Numbered from the stretch's first letter, positions 24,286 to 39,269 are shown. The stretch: 64,000 bases of DNA from Stichopus chloronotus (GCA_021234535.1 CM037842.1:3251315-3315314); one strand, 5' to 3'. A program made the numbers and translations. Notes: generated from the letters alone by a model not told the origin.

Positions 24286-27200
24286 TGTGGGTGATAAGTG
24301 ATGACGAAATTAAAAACAGTATTATAACACGAATGTCATACGTGAAACAGCTTACGAAGCGTCCGCATCACGTACGATATATGAAGCAAATAGTATTTCT
24401 TCTAACGCTGAATTTGTAACACAACTGAATACAGGTATTGAAATGAAATTGAAAGTCAAGGTAATTAGGTACCAGGAAACAAAATGATAATGACTTTACA
24501 AAGCCAGACTATTATCATATCACAAATGTTTTCACTTTAAGTGCCTCTCTTAGGAGTGCTAGAAAGTCAAATGACACGATACGTTTGACTTGAGGTTAGG
24601 TTACGGCAAAATTCATATGGTAATGCCTTTTAGGATGACATGAGGGGTTAACATTGTAAAATACCAACCACTATGGTTACTAAAAATTGGAACTCCTTTT
24701 CTCTCCAAACCAAACAAATTAAATCCTAGTCATCCTTAGAAAAAAAAAGAACAATACAATATAACAACAGAACAATAGTTTGTAATTCTTGCTGTCTAAA
24801 AATGTGAAGCAGGAACTATATAATGGATGATATAATGTATTGAAAAAAAAATGTAAAAAGTATTGTAAAAAGTAGTAAGTATGGTATTGTTGAACTATAT
24901 GGTTTTAGATCTTTGAAATTTGATGCATGATGATTCGTCCCGTTATTTGGCATTCCATCTCACTTCCCTCATCTCCCGTGTGCTTCATGGAATGGAAGGG
25001 GACCCCCCGAGTAAGTTGAATTACGACTAGTTCCATACCGACACTGGTTTGGTACATTAATTATCAAAAACAATGATACAAACTTGGTCACATTTATTAT
25101 TGAGCCGAGACTTTGAAGGAAACGTTTGTTAGAGGTATTATTGTTCCACTGTGGAAATCACCCGTTGAAACAAGGAACATGAGATAGGAACCAAGTAGAG
25201 CTTCACAACTCCTCGTAATACCGCACGTTAGTCTCCACTACTTTTGTATGCTACTGCATATTAATGGAATGGTGGTATCCACTTCACTGTAACCTAATAA
25301 TCTGTATAATATAGTCACTAATACGAAGGAGAACAGTAATTGGAATTTTTGATGTTGAAACTTTTTATTTCCACTGTAAAAAGGTAAGATGCATAAACGA
25401 AAAAAAAAAAAAATCTGAAAGAATCTTTCAGGGACAGAGACACAACGTGGAGGAGACCTTGCAGACGCAATGGTTATCAGAAGGTCACTGGAACACAGAC
25501 ACTGCAAAGAAGATTAAGTAAACTTACATCAACGATAACAAAGTGCATCGTCCTCTGACCACCACTATCTAAACAAAGGTAGTGAGTACTTACCGAACAT
25601 TTGTTATTAAGTACCTCTCCAATATTCTTTAAAAAGTGGAAGGGAACTTGAAGTTACTCAAGGAAAAAGTCCTACCATCTAGGACCATTGTAGTTTGTTG
25701 TGGGATTTGAGAATATAGAATATGTATATGAGGATAGTATAGATTGGATTCTTGACATGCTTTGTGCTGATAAATGTTAGTTGATACCTGCTAGGACATT
25801 TGCCTGGTTGATAAAAAAATATTGCTTCAATCTGGAGTTAGAGATTCCTAACTGATTATGGTAGTTGTTAAAAAATTTCCATTAAATTATCTTGTTGAAA
25901 AAAAATGAAGAGTGATAACGATATGATGCATTGCATATTATTTCCACGACCTTTCATTTGCAAACGAAAAAGGGTTCCTACATTCGTTCAAAGAATTAGC
26001 GTTGACCCACAATATATTACATGAATCAACGTGTTATTATTTTGTCTAAGACCAAATTGTTTATGTGTGGTGGGACAAAAGCTAGAGCTGTTAAGTGTGC
26101 AATCTGTGATATAGCCATCGGAGTTGTCAAAGATTTGTCTATGACATATGTCAAGATCAAAAGTTGTCTAATTTAGTAGTGCCTTTGACGGCTCTTACGG
26201 TTCAGGAGTTCGTATGGGTCAGCAGATTGGTAAAGGCTAAAAGTTATTTGTCACAGTGTTGGAATGTCCAAGACAGTTGGAAGAATTGTTGAACGCTTTT
26301 TTCAAGCAGATTAGTTATGTTTGATAGAAATGTCTTACAAATATTCTGATAATGGAATGTACAGCTGCAGGTGAAGAGGAATTACGATTTTCGAAAGATA
26401 TTTTTGTAACAATAATTTGTTTCTGTTTAATGAAAGATCACCTTTCAAGTTTTATTGAACAGTTTCACAAGTTGAAGCAGGTTAGTTGAATTTCTATACG
26501 TAAGACAGGTTGACAGTGTAAACTTTCAGTCACCTTATATGAAATTTAGAACACTTTGAATTACTGTGCCAACTGGAGTCTCAGTTACTCAGTTACTTTC
26601 ACACTTCAACATAGGAACCATAGGATGTGTCTGCAGTAGTCGATGCTGCATTGACTTTTACTCATCAGCAATCCTTTTCTATCACCTGGTCTCATACCCT
26701 TTCTCATATTTTATATCTCTATCATCTGGTATCATATTCTGGCATCTGGTCTCATATTCGTTTGCTGGAGTTTTTTTTTTTTATTTTCCCTGAAAAGGGC
26801 AGATATTATTTTGCGACAGGAACGTATGTAGATGTCAACTAAGTCTTAAGTTCGTGGCTGCCTCGTTCAATCCATTGTTGTAAAGATAGAAGGTTGATGT
26901 TGCGGCCATGATTATTTTGACTTCAGTCGAAGAGTATATGTTACAACAGAGGCATACGAATTACGCAAACGAGCACGTAATGCTATGATGCAGCAAGTAA
27001 AACATATCTTGAATATCACTGAAATCTTTCGGACATTCACGGTGACGTGTCGTAGTCTCATGATAGAATTTAAAGAAATTTTATCCCACTCTTTGTCTTT
27101 TGATTTAACGTATATTTAAAATATTATTCTTCTTGGAATACGCTACATTGATGTCATACCATTCTATCAGAGACTTTATTAGACACTAACAAGGTTTTGG

Positions 27201-28789
27201 TGTGCTTTTGCTTGCAAGGCAGGTAATTAAGCTTGTGATTCCTTTTGTATATCACACTCTCATGGCAAAATTCCAATCTTAAACCTTTTGCATCTTGATA
27301 TTGTTTTAGTATCTTTAAGGTTGATACACTTTACCCTCTATGTGCACCAGTTTGTCATTTAGCTATAAAACTATGGTGAGTTTTCACCCAAGTGTTCAAT
27401 TGTCTAAATCCCCTCAGTTAATTGAAATAAAAATATGTCTATCAAAGAGTTTTGATTTGTGCACCTTCTCACAGTGGCCATGTAAAATGACACAAATCGT
27501 GCAAAGCCTTATTCATACTTGGGACGTAAGACAGCAGGAATAAATTCGGCATTGAATTTGTCTGAAAATGTTATTTAAAGAAGCATCAATTGAATCTTCT
27601 TAAGTCATTATTCTACCTTAAGTTAAAAAAAAAATGCACTTTCTGTCAATGATGTTTTGGGAATAAATTTCCAGTTGCTGAAGTCAACACCCTCATATTC
27701 TTTACATTACGATTGTGTGTGTGTGTTTTTTTTTTTTTGGGGGGGGGGGGAGGATGGGCGGAGGGGTTGTTTGCACCAGACTGAAGGAATTCGTGTACAA
27801 GTAAATGTGTTTCCTCCCTGGGTCAAGTACATTTTGCCGCAGTTTCATTAAAGCCATGTTCTGGACTTGTCTAATGTTTTGTCTAAAGTATAATATAATA
27901 AGGGCCTAACTGCAACTATTGGGTTGAATGGCCACTAATACTGACGTTGAAAGATAATTTTATCTTGAATATCAATCTAAAAGTTCACATTGGGACTGTC
28001 CCGGTCTATGTACTATGCATAATAATTTTAAAAGTCATCAGTAGTGTTTACCCTTTTTCTTTGTGAGAAAGAGCTATTTTTGGTCACGCACACTTTTGTA
28101 TCGAGTATCCTGTGTGGCTGATCGTTGTTCTGTGCTTGCAACCATGTTGTTGGACTTACAACAGCGTTTCTCAGTGTAACACCTCCCGGGAGAATGAAAT
28201 AACTTTGTCATGCCAAGGTGTTCTTAAGTAAGCTACAACGTATGCAGAACTGGAAATACATTGTTTCCTGGTTCCTGTTCAAACTGGGTTTGCTCGTCTG
28301 TCTAAGAAACTGCACGAAGTTATAAGCCTCTGAATAGCTCATCTAGTTGTATACCTCTAAGAAACCAATCTGGTTGTGAGCTTCTTAATTAGTGTTCCAT
28401 CTGGTCGTAAACCTCTATGTATCCTAGTCATAAAAGTTCAGTAACAAATCAGTAATCCATCCAGTTATACAGCAAACTGTTTGAACTCTTTTCCCTTTCT
28501 GTGCTCTATGTATTCTTACTGGGCGAGGAGTATGAACGATATACAAGAAAGAGTGCGTTGTTGGTAGGTGAAATCAATTTTGTTCTGTTGCTTTACTGTT
28601 GTTGTTATTAATTTAAACTTATTGAAGATATGGACTTATATTTAAGGTGGTTATGAACGCTTTCATTGAGTAAAAGCGTCACCTTTTATTACCTTATGTT
28701 TGTTATTTACATGCTATCACAGTGATGAAATAATGTGAGCAAAACAATGTCATGATTGTACACTCAGAGAATTATTTACTTAAATTATG

Positions 28790-28960
28790 TAAAATAAGAA
28801 CTCCATAAATTTTATGTAAAATTAATGTAAGCAGTATTTGTAAATTTTACATAATTTCGGTAAATTTTACTACATTTTAGTAAAATTGTTATATCATAAT
28901 GTAAGACCTACATTAACTGTGTGTAAAATTTTACCAAAAAGTTATGGAGTTCTTATTTTA
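28790..28960. mobile_element. MITE-like hairpin with 19-bp perfect terminal inverted repeats
   Basis: TAAAATAAGAACTCCATAA at 28790-28808 is the exact reverse complement of 28942-28960. The interior is rich in gtaaaattttac words and is itself partly self-complementary. There is no coding capacity. This is probably a non-autonomous DNA transposon; target duplication is unclear. Confidence 0.7.
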
Positions 28961-29217
28961 CTTTACGTTTTTGTGAGGGCACCATTCCAAAGTAATTTTA
29001 GAGTGCACATCAACGTAAACCTGAATGATGTTTGCCTGTAACATTCCAGTCATTGTGTATGAAAAAATTCAAAATTTTAATTGTTCATATCTTGTGTGGC
29101 GTGGGTGATTATCCTTACAACAATTATCGAAACTTGTTTTTCTGATGTCAGTCCCAGTTGTTGAAGGTATCAATACAAACAAACAGGCAATAAAAAAAAA
29201 AAGGAAATGCATGTAAC

Positions 29218-29374
29218 TACACTGTTAAAAATGTAAAATTTACAAAAAATAAAATAAAGAAATACAAAAGGAATACAGAAATGTTCTGGTAATTAGTTTC
29301 CAGACAATATTGGTAATTCTTATTTATTTCTTTGTTTTATTTTCTGTAAATTTACAGACATTTCTTACAGTGTA
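29218..29374. mobile_element. MITE-like hairpin with CACTGT ends
   Basis: The left end TACACTGTTAAAAATGTAAA pairs with the right end (tttcttacagtgta) over about 50 bp with a few mismatches, leaving a short loop. Ends of the CACTGT...ACAGTG type flanked by TA fit a mariner-like or related miniature element. It resembles the neighbouring element only in short internal words. Confidence 0.7.
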
Positions 29375-32300
29375 TCTGAGAGATCACTGATTTACCAAGA
29401 GATTTGAGATAAAAGATACTAGAAATTTTAATTTGAAATTAGCAGTTCGAAGGCAACATAGCTGAAAAATATTTTGAGCAGAAGTCGGGGTTGGGATCAG
29501 TAATATGGGGCTGGGCAGGGAATTAACTTATCACTCTCTAACCCTTCTCTTATTGTCTCTTATTGTCCCTTCTCTTTTGGTTAATTTTGATTTTTTCTTA
29601 TGCTATGGCCCGCAAGATAGTATTCATGAGTATGTGTTTTAGGCCTCTCCTTAACTTTGCTTTGTTGTTTGAACGCCATTAATAAACCTGCAGAGTCTAT
29701 GGTAAGATTGATAACAAAATTGATAAAATAAATCTTGATGAGCTTTCATTGCAATCCAAATACTATAATTGCAGGGCAATTTCTCTTGTCGTGTTCCTTG
29801 GTTGCCTAGAGATAAAATTTCGTTTAGGTAGCCTGCAGCTTAGAATGCGTCCGTTCGAAATAATCATTGACATGATTTGTGAATTTGAAAATAATTGTTA
29901 GGGACGGGAGGGACATTAGTCTGTAAGTCTGTAGGAATTACTCCATTTGGGGATGACAATAATGGTTCATTCTCTGCTGGTAGTATTTTCATAGCAGTTC
30001 ATTTTTTTTCATAATAATGAAAATAACAAACCTAAAAAGACAGTAGGCCTTTAGGATTCAGTATATCTGTGCCTGTCAATTTGGGGAGATTTTTTTAATT
30101 TAAAGAGGAAGGAAAAATATCGTCATATTTTCACCACAACTCTAAGGAAGGGTTTGGAAAAAAAATCAAATCACCCTCTATCCCCATCACCACAAGTACA
30201 TACAGACAATGGGACAAATATAATGGACCACGCCCCAGTGACCCACTTTATGAAGGCAAGGGCAGCTCCCACTGCCATGTGCTACTCGCGCTTTCAAAGT
30301 GTGTTCTGTCATTTATTTGTACCTCTAACCTCAAATTATAGAAGTAATCCAAATTGATCATTGAGAAAATAGTTTCACATACATAATCTTGCTCATATAA
30401 ATCGATAATGCAAACATAAATTATCATTTCGTGCTTCCTCTTCATATGCAGATTAAAACCTAGACATTGGGTGTAATACTATCGATACGTCGATTAAAGA
30501 GAGTCTTGTAGATGAAGAAGACTATGAAGCGTTGTCTGGAAAGCAGTCGCAGTTTATTTGATGGATCTCAGAGTAACTTAGACTAGAGATTTACTCCATG
30601 AATGACAATTTGGAAATAGAAACATTCCAGAATAACTTATCAGATTGAGATTTTTCATTTACCACTATTCATACGCTGATAATATCAGTTACTGAAAATA
30701 TGGAACAGTAGTCTTTTGGCTTTTATTTCCTCAAATTACATAGGGCAATCTGCTTTAAAACGCCCGGCCAACACTGTAACCATGGAGCACCATTTGTTAG
30801 TTTGCAAACCAATGCTTGCCTGTGTCTCACTTGAATGAATTTGAATGGGCTGAAATAAACGTATATGTGACCTGACCAACATAGTGATCTATTATTATCT
30901 ATTAGTAATCTGTACATCGTTATATACGTCCCTATGTACTTGTATAGCGAGGCGCATTATATATTTCAGTTCCTACAAGATTTCTATTTTCTTTTGTGCC
31001 ACCATCGATTACAACGTGAGCGCCATATTGTACACGTAACCATGTGATTTAAGGACCTTTCAGTTGAAGAGGCCTATTATTTAAAACAAAAGAAATCGGG
31101 TAAGTCAGCTGCTTATTGTAGAAGTCTTATGTCACTCAAAGGTTTTTGCTACAATTACAATTGAGCTATAGATAAGGATTTTGGTGTCATTTGTCTGTAA
31201 TCTGTAGGCTGTTGCACAAGGCCTCGCTGTATGTGTTCATCGATTGGTAACCTACATATGAGAAACATGGTGCAAGAAGTGAAACTTAAACTAACCATTC
31301 CACTAATGTTCCTTTTGTACAAGATCAATACGAATAAGTAAATCATGTAAAATTTACGTAGATATGGCACATCAGCAGGATAGGGGTGTTCTTCAACGTT
31401 GCGCTTTTCTTTTTCTTTTTTTTTTGCTGCAACTATCGTGATTCATAATGTAATGAAACTCACTCCTAGCAAGTTATCTGATAGGAAAAGTGGTATAAGA
31501 AGACTGACAATAATTTCCAAATAGATGCAGAAGTTTCGATAAGTTACGCCTGGCGATTTTTTTTTTTTTTTTTGCGAAAAAAAAGAAAAAACAACCCAAA
31601 AACAAATACTACGTAGCAATGCATCCACATCAACTCTACCCTCCTGTCTCTTTATCGTCCCCTATCTTTACGTCATCATTACTTATATTAGCCTATAGGT
31701 CTATGTGGCCTATGGCAGATGTGGTATTCTTGATTAAGAAACTAACGAATGAAATCAGGAATCAGGAAAGAAAAGGACCCACAGTGTTTGTGGAACCCAT
31801 GTGTTGCGCGGGTCGGTGGAAATAGCATCATTTTGCTTCTTTTTTTAAAGACTGTCCTTGTGACGAGCAATTATTTTTCCTTGTAGATTTTGTCCTCTAT
31901 TCATGTTTCACTTCAAATTTTTAATTTGTCTTTTAAGTAGTTTTGTGGAGTATACTAGTTTCCAACAGAATCTCTTTTTTACATACCTTAACTGTCGCAG
32001 TTATTTTCTCTCATTCATACAATTAATTTTCGTGCGTATTTAGTTACCATGATGTTTACACTCTTAAGGACTGATTGACAGTCAATTTAACATTGTTGTA
32101 ACATTACGCCATAGACGATACCACAGAAATATGTTTTTCAGTATAAATTGATCATTCACTCATTTACTCATGTCACTACTCAACTGTTAACTTACTTTAT
32201 GTTCGCTTTAAAGTGCAATGCTGTGCTTTGCACAACGATTAAACTCTGTCTAAGTGGATCAATTTTGCTTCGCATATCAGAAATGTAACGACATCTGTCC

Positions 32301-34938
32301 TACAAATAGTTTCCATATCATGTACATGAACCGCAAATCGTGATATTTAAAATAGCAGGTGTTTGCAGAACACAAACATAACTGAGAAGTCCTAAATTAG
32401 TTATTCCATTACCTTGAGAAAGAGGAATTCAGTGATTATCCTTGTACATTCTAGTAAAACAAAAGAAACACTGTATGAATTGCTTAAATGTTCACGAATG
32501 TAACTTGTTTTACCTTTTATCTTGGAAGCATTTCAAATCGCTAGGAATTTTTAGTCTATTAGATGAGAGTGCTGCCATGACACCGTGGTACTGTGGTACT
32601 CGTAGTATCAGCAAAGCGTTCGATCACAAATGGTTTTATCAGCTCATGTCATGCATGCAGTTGCCTAGTTGCAAGCTATTTTGTTATACCACTGACTCCA
32701 GTGACGGGGGAATGATTTCATTAAATGCGGTTGTTGGGAGGAGCAAGGTCCGGTGGTTCGTCTACTCCTTTAGATACTTTGGAGACTAGGTTTAACTTAT
32801 GTTTTTTTTTTTTTTTTGAGTATTTCAAAATCAAATCTATCTCCCAAGTAGAAGCTTCTGCTTTTTTTAGATGCCAATATCAACGGTGCTTCTCTTTCTC
32901 GTCATATACTTCGACAGTGGCTTAGTGTTTTTGTACATTTGATTGTGGTGGTGGATTAGACATACGCATTCCCAGTAATTCTGCCTCGAGGACAAAATAT
33001 GAGCCCTGGGCAAATCTTCCTCATGCCATGGATGACTGGCACCATATGGTATAGATGGCGGTGATCTCTAACATGTGGGAAATCAAGTAGAAAGCAAGGT
33101 AAAATGTCGGCTAAAGTAATAAACATTCTACTCAGAGTAAGGAAAATGGTTATCTGGGAATGACTTTCGTTCCCTGAACTGACTTTTAGGTTAGAAATTT
33201 GGCACCAACAATATAAATATTATCCCAATTAATAACAAATGGCCATTCATTGATTGTAGAAGCTTATTTAAATTGATTACGTGTAGTAACTATTTTGAAA
33301 AGCAAACGGGATTGACATAAAAACAACAAAACCAAAAACAGTTTTGAAATTAAAGGTTTTTACTATAAAAACCTTAAAATGCACAACTTTACTTCACACA
33401 TTAAATACGCAACAGCACAGGTCTCACTGGTGTATCAAAAACATGCTACGCAAGTCATCGCTCCTTGTTCGGTTTCGGGAATTGTAGCATTCGGTGAAAG
33501 GAAGAATTGTATTTACAAATAACATGCAACTATAACCTACAACTTGCAATGACAATTTTAATCAATCGAAGTAAGTTTGATTCATTTACCGTCTACAAGA
33601 GTAGTCACACTACTTGATGCATGCCAAGAAAGGAAGCGTCCTTAAAAAGATGTAACACGTGGCTCTGGCATTTTTTTATTTTTTTATTTTTTTTGTTGAC
33701 AGAAAAGAAATGCGTCAACAAGACTGGTAAAAAATGGAAAGGCACTCAAACAAAGATGCCTACACTCAGCAACGTGTATACTTATGACAACTACTAAGGC
33801 TGGAGCCTAATTAATTCTGTAAATGTGTAAATAGCAATGAATATAATGGCATTAATTGAATTTGCTGGCATCGTTGCTTGACTTTAAAGTAGTATCCCTT
33901 GCACGTATTCCTCTTTTTTATTTTCTAGTTCGTGTGAGGAAGAAAAATACATTTGACAGCTCTTTGAAAATGAAAAATGACCTAAAATACTGTATGGTGT
34001 TTTACAACTTTACGTTTCACTGTGGCCAACAAAAGAAGCTCTTTTTGTGTCCTGCCATTGCACGCATGTGAACAATGTAAGATACCAAGTAGTTTCATTT
34101 CGTTCCAAAGAGATTCGTAAATGAACTATTTTGCTGTTTCGGACGTTGCATAATCTTAATATCTTCACCCACCATCATTTCAATGTTTTTTTCTCTTTTG
34201 CTTTGCTGGTTCATTTGGCCATTTATTTGCTGATAATGCATCTTCATATTATTCTTGTCATTTTTATAGTGATCATTGCTTTGCCGTGTGCGTATCACTC
34301 TACTACTTGGCTTCACTATATTTATCTATATATTACTCTCTTAAACAGAGAAACATAGTGCGGATTTTTAACTTCAAACAAATGTAGCTTTCGTATGTAC
34401 AAAATACGAATATATCAATAAATTGTAAGGAATTTTGCAATTGTTTTTGAATATTTGGTAAAGGTGAAAGCCAAGTGACGCTTTGGAGTTTTATGATTTT
34501 GCTTCCGTCAGGGATTTGATGCTAAGTGGGACCGAAGCAGGGACGTCAATCAAAATTGAAATGTAGAATGGTTCTATGACTCAAGGACAAGTTTTAATGT
34601 TCAAAACTTGCGCAGCAGGGGCCTTCTCACGACATTTTGTGATGGTCTGAGGCACATTCTGTTGTCTAGTGTAGCCCCCATTTAAATACCAAAAGAGAAA
34701 TCATGAAGGGTTTAAGGTATTTGCAGAATTGTGGACTTTTTAATCAAGCAAATTCTGTATCTGCGAACGGTGCTTATTGTACACAACTGGCCAGATATCT
34801 ATGACAGGACATGTCACGTGTGTATAGGATTTTTAGGTTGGAGCTTCTGAGTGCATGCCAGACACGACTAACTTAGCGGAGAGCCACCATCAGTTAAATC
34901 GGAGCGTAGAAGAAACCTTTGGACTTTCAAGCCCCAAC

Positions 34939-34968
34939 GATGACCGGAAATGGCATTTTCCGGTCATC
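34939..34968. other. Perfect 12-bp stem, 6-base loop hairpin
   Basis: GATGACCGGAAA (34939-34950) and TTTCCGGTCATC (34957-34968) are exact reverse complements around the loop tggcat. It is GC-richer than its surroundings. It could be the core of a structured RNA or a short element end; no function is claimed. Confidence 0.5.
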
Positions 34969-37900
34969 TTAGGCTACCTTGATCAATCATTGAAACAGGG
35001 ATCTCACATCTGCCTGCAATCTGTCTGCATCTCTATAGAAAGGGTTAGTGTCGCTTGCATTTACTAAATCGTCGGCGCGAAGCGAGAGAGACTTTTTTTT
35101 AAGAAAGCATGTGCGAACCCATCATTCTTTCTTTTACTCTCGCTCCATTTATTTTGTAGTCAAGATATGATTGGGGATGTGATGATATGCCTCCCTCCTC
35201 ATGACTGCGTCATGGAATCTTCGATAACAAAGAGGAATGGTGGGGCCTATGAACAAAAATTATACCCAACTTGGTCCAGAAAAAGTAACAATGTAGATGA
35301 ATAATTCTAATGGGTGCACGGCAAGACCACCGAAAATTGCATAAGCATAACATGGCAGTTATCCATCAAAAGAGTCTATTTCTTATCTCTGGCTACACAG
35401 TTTAAGAGTATTTTGGGGAGTTGGCTGATAAAAATGGATCATGCATGACAACTTATCTTTTTGGGAACAGCACAACTTCCCCGACGGCCTGGTTCTCGTC
35501 ATGCACTTCTAAATCTCTAAATGAGAAGTAATATGTTTTAAGCCCTAAGCTCCCCCCCCCCCCCTAAAAAAGGGAAACGATATTTCTCGTTTTCAGAATA
35601 AGGGAGGATATGTGACATTGTGTCCTCCAACAATCGAAACATGGGCAGACTTGTCCCCCTGTCTACCCAGAACTAACCTCCATGGCCCTAAGTATGTGTA
35701 AGTCTGTACATACAAAGTAAACGATAGTATAAGAGTGTTTTTCGAAGTTGAGTGTGGGACTGTGAGGGTCGATTTGTGATATAAATCATTCATAGGTACA
35801 TTAGTTCACTGGAGATTTCTCTTGCATGAAGATCCTGAATGAAAACCCAATGTAATTTGAACTTTTTGAGCTATGGCTTCTCAAAGTTGGATGAAAATGA
35901 AAATATGGGGAGATGGAGTGTTTCACAGTGTCATTTCAATATAGCAACCAATTGATTAAATTTGTTTACATACAAAACAGTATGAAGTTATTTTTTAAGG
36001 GGTTAAGGGGTTTTGTTGTTGAGGAGGTTGGTGTAAGTGTCTAATAGATTACAAATATCTTGTTTCCAATAACATGTATACGTGTCTAAAATTCAAATGA
36101 CTACTACGACGAAAGTCTCAAAGAAATCTGAACTACGGACTACAGTATATCCTACGTTCTTACGATTTGAATTTTGACTTGTTGTATGGAAAAGTCTCTC
36201 AACGTTTCAGAAAGTATCCACCCAGTCTGCATTAACAACTTTTCTCTAAAATGGTGCTGTGCAAATATTAATATTTTTCATACTTGGTTTGTGCACATGT
36301 ATATGTTCACAGTACTACAGAAATGCAGTGAGTGAATTACAAAAAAAAAAGCCTTAGAACGACCCTGTAAGGGTACACCCAGTTTGATAACGAAAGGAAG
36401 AACAAAGCAAAACAAGATTACGGATGATAAATAAACAAACGAAGGTAAGATAAAGTAAAGGAAACAGACCGCCACACATATCCAAAATGCGGTGAAGATG
36501 ATTTCACTATTGTACGAAATACGTTTTCAAATTTAAGCTCTAGACTTAAAATGAAGATTAAAACAAACACTATGATTAAAATCATTTCTGTGTCCAGGGA
36601 AGATGCTTGTATCGTTGGTCGACAAAGTTGAGGGAAACTGTTTTGAGATTGTAATAGGCCTGTTTCATGTTGACCTCTGTATTTCAAGACTTTTTCCTTC
36701 ACCATATTTTTCTTCTTTGTCTTGTCTGAAGTATTGCCGTTCATTGTTCTCATTTTCTTTGCATACCTTCAAAGCCTCACAATACCCAATACAGTAATAC
36801 AATGCATGACTACGTATCGCTACTATATCATGGCACGATCATATCTATATAACATGCATCGACAATGGAATCTGTCTTTGAGTACCCACTTTGTCTACAA
36901 CAACGTTAACGAGGAGACATGTGGTACCCAAGCTATGTCTTCTAATTCATTAAAGCCATGTACAACACCTATAAATGATTATAGGATGGCACCAACGGCA
37001 CCATCGGTGCCATTCACATCGACATTAATTGCTATTTCTAGTGTAGTGGGTGCCTTCAGTTATCAAATGGGGTAAATGTAGAGATTTTTTAAGCTCAATA
37101 ACATCCAGTAATACTTTTAGATCCCCTATAATTTCAGTACTGTTTTGTTGCCTAATGTAAACATTGCAAAGATATGTCGAAGGCCAACACTATAGTGAGG
37201 TATCCATGCATGAACGGAAAGCGTCCCTGGCAAAGTCCATTTCTTAAATAAGGATCCGGTTACTCAGTGTGTGAGTGCAAACGCATGTACAAAAGGCACA
37301 AATTCATGCTTCAGTGAAATATTTTCATGTAGAATGTATAAAAGAATTGAATCAACATCCCCCAGAAAAAAAAAAATAGGCAAGATTCTGTTGACGTCCC
37401 TACCCTAGTATCTACGCAAAACAAGCCTTTCTGTTTTGAGTCAATTTATTCGTTATACTGTTGCTTTTGTATTCTCTGTATAGATTTATGTCCACACTAT
37501 GGTGTTGTATGTCTACTGTATATGTGTTTGACAAAAAGCCATACTGATTATAGATCGAATATTTAATACGCCATATATTCAGTGCCGATGACGTGTCACT
37601 GTAGACACAAAGATTGTATACGTAGCGTTAGTAGTTACTCATGTAATTCCCAAATTGTGGCAACTATATCTGATTGTCAGGAAAACACACATTATTGACG
37701 AGCGATATAATTTCCAGTTGGGTTGATTTCATAGTTGTATCACTATTGGATGCATTTTTTGAAACTTCTTTGTGTGCATAACATGATCCAGAAAATATTT
37801 CATGACACCATGTAAGCCCATGACAATTATGCTGTTGTTTAGTATGTGAATGGCGCAGATATATCAAGCGCAAATCCAATTGAATCAATTACATGATGAA

Positions 37901-39169
37901 GCATCCAGTGGGTTAGCAGATACCACTGTATATTATGTCTTATGTTCATATTTAATAAAGAATCGTTCAATAAAGAGTCCGTAGCCGTAAAGGGCGCAAT
38001 TCCACACAACATGAAATATTTTCATATATTTTAAAAAGTGTCTAATTTTATACCGAAACTTTCATGGATGCATTACTTTGAGGAAAGCAAACAAATGCCA
38101 TATTGTGTTTGTCTAAAAGGATAAACCTTACTTTATTCAATATTCATAACGTTTAAATCTACGATTAACTAATCTGTGTCAGTGAGCTTCTAAGAGCTGA
38201 CCCATGATAACGAAAATGAAACACGACACTTCGAACATTTCAATTGCCATGTCTACTGCTGAATATACGCAGGCAACTCAGTGAATAACGTAACGACGAT
38301 TGCAATCATACGTAACACGATCCAGCCAGTGCATACGATTTTCGAAATTCGGAAATTGAAGATGGTCACATTAAAGCGACATGTTACATATTGTTCCCAA
38401 CATTATACTTTTGCATGGCACTGCCCAACGCGTGTTTTTTTCCCAACCTCATCATATATCTGTTTTGGACATTAACAATTAAACATAATGTTACTATAAA
38501 ATCGTAACATACAGATCATGCAATACAGTGTGGTTTTACTTTAAAGCACTGCAAGTGACTAAGTTGACTGGAAATAAATAGCACATAAAGACGAACTAAA
38601 AATAAAACAATATCGTAATGCGCGAATATGTAGTCTACATTTGAAGACTACTACAGATGCAAACTATGAAGAAAAAAAAAGTGTGTAACTCGCGTATTTG
38701 TTATATGTAACAGTTCACGTAGTATGTAGGAAGAAAAATTGTACTCTGTCCAGCCATGTAGCACATAGAATGATTCAAAACAGTCTATAAGTAAAAAAGA
38801 AATAGAGATTTACACATTTCAAGGATTTCAAGACACGATGAAGTTTCGGGTACATATAGCACGACACGAACGATACATTACACTGTTGATCATTGCGGTG
38901 GAACCGCAACTATTCATTGCGAAGCATTATCATCGCAACGTTTATTTAGCTCCATTTTAGATGTCGACAAACATTCTATTCAAATCTCTTCAGGTATTTT
39001 AATACGTTTGGATATATTGGATTAACTGTTATCTAGTTCTTGTTCCAAAGCTTTTTTTTCTGTGCTCTACCGCAACATGAAAGTACGTAGGCCGCATTGA
39101 TCTGTTCCCACTTAATTCTGTATCTCCCATTTCATGTGACGTGTATTATATACTGACATTAACTGATAA

Positions 39170-39269
39170 NNNNNNNNNNNNNNNNNNNNNNNNNNNNNNN
39201 NNNNNNNNNNNNNNNNNNNNNNNNNNNNNNNNNNNNNNNNNNNNNNNNNNNNNNNNNNNNNNNNNNNNN
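39170..39269. other. Assembly gap (100 N)
   Basis: One hundred Ns lie between the centre spacer and the right receptor. A round 100 commonly means unknown gap size, so the relative order or orientation of the two sides rests on scaffolding. Confidence 1.

Larger units (their letters stand above)
24300..39169. other. Central spacer, no gene recognised
   Basis: This is about 15 kb between the two divergent receptor genes. Open frames are short, lack domains and lack convincing splice partners. The stretch holds two hairpin-type miniature elements (28790-28960 and 29218-29374), homopolymer runs (for example 27730-27750 and 35551-35563), a short repeated atctggtctcatattc motif (26690-26760) and a perfect 12-bp stem at 34939-34968. 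Promoters for the divergent pair would lie at its two ends but are not identifiable by eye. Confidence 0.55.

Noticed and set aside
32442..32789. 115-residue open frame in the centre spacer
   Set aside because: Composition looks random, with no recognisable domain and no supporting splice structure.
36722..37075. 117-residue open frame
   Set aside because: No ATG-anchored domain and no homologous copy; the late GGCACC/GGTGCC inverted words are short and likely chance.
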